Assembly: GCA_033439265.1 (NCBI GenBank)
Contig: JAVTVX010000010.1
Location: 3,844,001-3,908,000, forward strand
Source: Dillenia suffruticosa
Taxonomy: Eukaryota > Streptophyta > Magnoliopsida > Dilleniales > Dilleniaceae
Direction: 5' to 3'
DNA: 64,000 nucleotides
Shown: piece by piece, positions 60,852 through 64,000 of the stretch
Layout: every line of letters begins with the position of its first letter
Numbering within the stretch: the first letter of the stretch is position 1
Translations under genes and position numbers: made by a program
Notes under the pieces: generated by a model
The model's input: only the letters and a program-made list of their open reading frames with translations
The model's database searches: none
Told to the model about the DNA's origin: nothing

Positions 60852-61353
60852 TGTAACAACCCAACCCGTCTCTTACTCAATAAGAGACATTAAAGTTTTG
60901 AAATGCACAAAGGATAAAAAACAGAGCTTCACAAAAACAGAGCAATGGAAACAGGGGGTGAGGGGTGCTTCTGAACTCGTGATGGGAGGATAGTGTTGAT
61001 GGTGAATAGTTACTATAAAGTAGTCAGAAATGAAGAAGAGGGGTAGAGAAACATAATTCTGAGAGAGAATGATAGAACGAGAGAGAAAAAGAGAAAACAA
61101 TCTCGAGAGAGAGGAGAGAGAGGAAACAAACTCATTACATTCTTGCTTCAGCCATTCTTGACATCTCCTTTTATACTTGTCTATCTTCATTAGCTCGATC
61201 TGTCGATCTAACCATTTACAGTTATACTGATCCTAATTGTTGCAGCGGAATTAACATCCTAACTAAATTTTGTTACAATTGAACTAACGAAGCTAACGGC
61301 TAGTTCCCCAATAGCTACCTTTAACTTTCAAAGAGCCATATTTGTTTGTTACA
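60852..61353 (-). repeat. 5' LTR of the gag-only element
   Basis: 502 bp, paired with 59131-59608. It includes GA-rich sequence near 61075-61125. Confidence 0.9.
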
Positions 61354-61802
61354 GATTGCCTCGAGGCTTTGGTGCAGTGGCGGTAGCAGGGTCTAGAACG
61401 ATGGCAAGTTAGAACACAAGGGAGAGAGGTAGAATGGGATATTTGGAATAAATATGGGCGCTAATCCATTGATTGGGTAGGTTTTTAGGACGGACAACTG
61501 AGATCAAGAATAGAATAATGGCTAAGACTGCAATGAAATTAATATATAAATTTAATTAAATTTAATTTATTAAAATTAAAAAAATTTGAAATTAATATAT
61601 ATATTTATTTTAAAAATTAAATATATATATTTTTAATTATTATTAAAAAATATCATAATGACTTACGGTGATTGAATAGTTGAATCATAATTTTAAATTT
61701 TACGTGTTAATATATTTGATAACATTGTTCAAAACTAATTTTTTTTGGTACAAATTGTTCAAAACTAATTAAATAAGGTTCTAATTAAACAAGGTTAAGT
61801 CA
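61354..61802. other. Probable continuation of the interrupted older retroelement, then AT-rich DNA
   Basis: The first 100 bases are GC-richer (GGTGCAGTGGCGGTAGCAGG) like the sequence just left of the insertion (GGTGGCGGAGC), which fits one locus split by the gag-only element. After 61520 it is AT-rich with nothing recognisable. Confidence 0.4.
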
Positions 61803-61990
61803 TACTTGTTGGCGTAAGTAAGATGTGTAACTGTATCCTTTAATCAGGTCGGGAATTCGATTCTCTCTGAGTACGAAAAAAATAATATTCAAAAATCTGC
61901 TCTCAAAAATAGGCCCATCGATCCAAATTAATCGGGACGAAACTCCGTATACTGGGTGGCGGCCAAGCCAATGTATAAAAAAAAAATTAA
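61803..61990 (+). mobile_element. tRNA-derived SINE (Au-SINE-like)
   Basis: It starts TACTTGTTGGCGTAAGTAAG like the 40.3-kb copy. B-box-like GGGAATTCGATTCTCTC lies at 61851-61867. The body has CATCGATCCAAATTAATCGGG and a poly(A) tail ends near 61988. Confidence 0.65.
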
Positions 61991-62294
61991 ATAAGGTTGA
62001 GTCGGTTGGGTGAGGTAGGCCCAAGAAAGTGTTATTATGGGCCCTTTGCCGGGCCCAAGATGGATCCGTTCCATGGGTCCAAATAATCACAAAAATGAAA
62101 AAGAAGAAAATATTTTGAGATTTGACGTCATCCAGCGTCTTCTTATGGTTTTCAATTTCATCGGAATCCGAATAATCCTTCGGAATCTCTCGCTCTCTCT
62201 CTCTCTCCGCGTAAAAGGTCTGATTAAGTTCATTTAAAACGGCGAGATCTCTCTCTTTCTCTCTCTCTCATTCATTCTTGATCTAGTTCGCGAC

Positions 62295-62651
62295 ATGAGT
62301 AACTCACTCATATGTGCTATGAACGAAATTTCGATTCAAGAACAGGTAGATCGAGTTCCTCTTCGTTTCAGTTCCTTTTGGATCTTGGCCGATTCATTCG
62401 AAGCAATTTGGCCTTAATTGTTGAATTTGTTTTTCTGTCCCTTTATTTGCCCAGGAATTCTTGTTTGGAGTCGTTTCTGGATCGTTTAGAATTTTCTTTA
62501 ATCATTTTGTTCAATTTTAGGGCGAAATTGAAGCAAAGATATCTGCAATTGAGGGAAAGGGTTGTGAGAGTCATGGAACTTGCGCAATTTGTTTGGATGA
62601 TATCGATCTTCAAGAAATTGCTCTTGTTAAAGGTTGCGAGCATACCTACTG
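62295..62651 (+). CDS. RING-finger E3 ubiquitin ligase, 5' exons (gene continues past window)
   Basis: Exon 1 is 62295-62345 (17 codons, MSNSLICAMNEISIQEQ) and ends at CAG before GTAGATCG. Exon 2 is 62521-62651, after a TTTTAG acceptor, and reads GEIEAKISAIEGKGCESHG then TCAICLDDIDLQEIALVKG and CEHTYC. The CxxC and CxH..C spacing is the first half of a C3HC4 RING, and the VKGCEH.YC wording is found in a conserved plant RING protein group. RING proteins bind an E2 enzyme and transfer ubiquitin. The second half of the RING is not seen before 64000, so a long second intron is likely. CT-rich leader sequence precedes the ATG. The exon 2 end (CTACTG before GTTTGT) is inferred. Confidence 0.75.
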
Positions 62652-64000
62652 GTTTGTCTCACCCATCTTGTGTTTTTTAAATTTCATGTTTTCAAGCATT
62701 TGGGTTCACACTTTCTGCTACAGATGTTTTGTATGTGGTTGCACTGCTAACATCGAGGGGTATGGAGATTAATTCTATGTAAGCATGTATAATAAGAAGA
62801 AACTCACATTTTGGGACTGGTTTCCGTTAACAACTAATTCCCTAATTAGTTTTTATGTTTTGAAAATTGTTTATGATTGATTTCTAGCACTTTTGGATTC
62901 AGAAGAAAAGTGGCGATGAAAAATTAATTGGACTATGATTCAGAAGAGAAGTGGTGATGAAAAATTAATTGGACGGTGTTTCCCCGAGTTTTTTATTTGA
63001 ATTCTTCCCATTTACCCTAGTCTGCCTGCTTGAAGAGCCTTAGTCCACGCTGGCTTCTCATTAAGTTGGCCCCATAATTGTGGGTCATTCCATTTCCTTT
63101 TGTAGCATCTACTCTTTATGTTTTATGGTTAATTGGTACTTAATGTTTGTGCAATCATATGAGGAATTTAAAGTACTGTACCTAGAGTAACTCCAAACTA
63201 GTTGTAATGGCATGCTACTTACATCACCGGTAATGCAATATATTGTTGAGAATATTTGGAAATTTGAGTTTCATGAATCTATTTGTGAATAGAACTTCTA
63301 AGTCGAAGGGTTTGAACTACCAAACATTATTTTGTTAGAAGATTTAACCATTACGTGTGAGGGAAGCTTCTAAATTCCATAGAAGTTCGCAAGTATTAGA
63401 AGAATGAAGTTGCTAATCTTGGGAAAGATTGTTTTGAAATGGTTTCTAATTATCAAATTATTGTGGAAAAGTGGCACAATAAGGGGGTTGTTTGATTGCC
63501 AACTCTTATTAAATTGGAAAGAGAGAAGTCATGCTCATGCATGCTAATGTGCTCTAAGAGCCCTTTTGTCTTGTCTTTGAATTGCTTAGACTTTGCCAAC
63601 TGCAATTTGTGGTTACAAAGTTGATTCGGATATGAAATACTCTAGGAGCTTCTGTTTATGTTCTTCTCCCTCCTGCAGTAGCCTCCCCTCTCTCTTCTGT
63701 GTTCTTCACTCAGATTAATATTAATTTGTTGTTATGCCTATGGTTGATATGTGTAATAGGATTAAATCCAAGATGAAAATGATATTAATCTCTCTTATCC
63801 AATATCTAAGCTCCTAAGCATGGGTTGCTTACAAAAGGGTGAAACTTTGTTTCTTTTGGGACTAGTAATGATGATTGGTTTGGGTTGATATGAGTAAATT
63901 GGGTCAAATCCAAGCTGAATGAAAATGATATAAATCTTTCTAATCCATTATTTAAACTCATGGTTGTTTAAGAAAGGGTGAAACTTTGTTGGGGAAAGTC
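62652..64000 (+). other. Probable second intron of the RING gene
   Basis: T-rich, intron-like sequence. The exon 2 frame stays open across the putative donor to a TAA near 62770 and includes YRCFVCGCTANIEGYGD, which raises the possibility of a retained-intron or alternative end, but it does not resemble the expected RING second half. A small direct repeat of GAAAAGTGGCGATGAAAAAT / GAGAAGTGGTGATGAAAAAT sits at about 62905-62965. Confidence 0.4.

Larger units (their letters stand above)
59131..61353 (-). mobile_element. Non-autonomous Ty3/gypsy-type element with gag only (TR-GAG-like)
   Basis: LTRs at 59131-59608 and 60852-61353 begin TGTAACAACCCAACCCG and end TTTGTTACA. Flanking words GACTG (59126-59130) and GATTG (61354-61358) are a near-match 5-bp target duplication. 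On the coding minus strand the primer site TGGTATCAAAGTAACC lies beside the right LTR and a polypurine tract (AAAGGGGAGGG) beside the left LTR. The 1.24-kb interior encodes only gag with a zinc-knuckle-like end; no protease, reverse transcriptase, RNase H or integrase fits. This is the layout described as TR-GAG elements, which need enzymes from full-length relatives. It is inserted into the older LTR sequence at 58.3-61.5 kb. Confidence 0.85.

Noticed and set aside
1..64000. CRISPR array, bacterial operon or organellar insert
   Set aside because: No spacer-repeat regularity, no bacterial gene organisation, and no recognisable plastid or mitochondrial genes.

Overview
This is a 64-kb piece of a plant nuclear genome. 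Plant origin follows from a P-class pentatricopeptide-repeat (PPR) protein, a PADRE/DUF4228 stress protein, an LRP1-type SHI-RELATED SEQUENCE (SRS) transcription factor, a RING-finger gene, Ty1/copia, Ty3/gypsy and CACTA transposons, tRNA-derived SINEs and many (CT)n/(GA)n tracts. The very AT-rich intergenic DNA and the gene types suggest a eudicot; I cannot name a species. Four host genes are recognisable, all on the plus strand and widely spaced: PPR (15226-17442), PADRE (25713-26315), LRP1-like (49743-50940, two exons) and the 5' part of a RING E3 ligase gene (from 62295, running off the right edge). They do not form an operon-like or functional cluster.

Layout. 1-3428 is one end of a decayed CACTA (En/Spm) element: broken minus-strand tnp2-type transposase, then dense GGGACGAA/TCGTCCC and GCGACGAA subterminal repeats, then a CACTA terminus at 3428. 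4.4-13.7 kb is an unusual repeat territory. It holds four tandem copies of a roughly 1.03-1.15-kb unit (5387-8935) and a roughly 2-kb direct duplication (10705-13690). Both carry many short inverted-repeat hairpins built on AGTTCTGC/GCAGAACT. An AT-rich fold-back lies at 14.03-14.34 kb, followed by the PPR gene. 18.2-20.3 kb holds a degenerate tandem repeat, a GC-rich minisatellite and a small GTCGCG hairpin array. 20.5-21.2 kb holds weak, broken coding-like sequence. The PADRE gene follows, then a SINE-rich interval (28.5-29.3 kb).

34407-38428 is an old Ty1/copia element on the minus strand with 349-bp LTRs, a near-match 5-bp target duplication, no gag and a broken pol. 44.74-46.56 kb is an array of a TAGTCGAC/TAGTTGAC motif in both orientations that matches no feature class I can name. 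The LRP1-like gene sits behind a roughly 1-kb leader/promoter region full of GA/CT tracts. At 58.4-61.5 kb, LTR-and-primer-site-like DNA is split by a 2.2-kb gypsy-type element that has LTRs, primer-binding site, polypurine tract and gag only (TR-GAG-like), itself broken by a nonsense codon and a 19-bp duplication. The RING gene begins at the right edge.

Most of the window is transposon-derived or AT-rich intergenic DNA. The best candidates for undescribed structure are the AGTTCTGC hairpin arrays (4.4-13.7 kb) and the TAGTCGAC array (44.7-46.6 kb).
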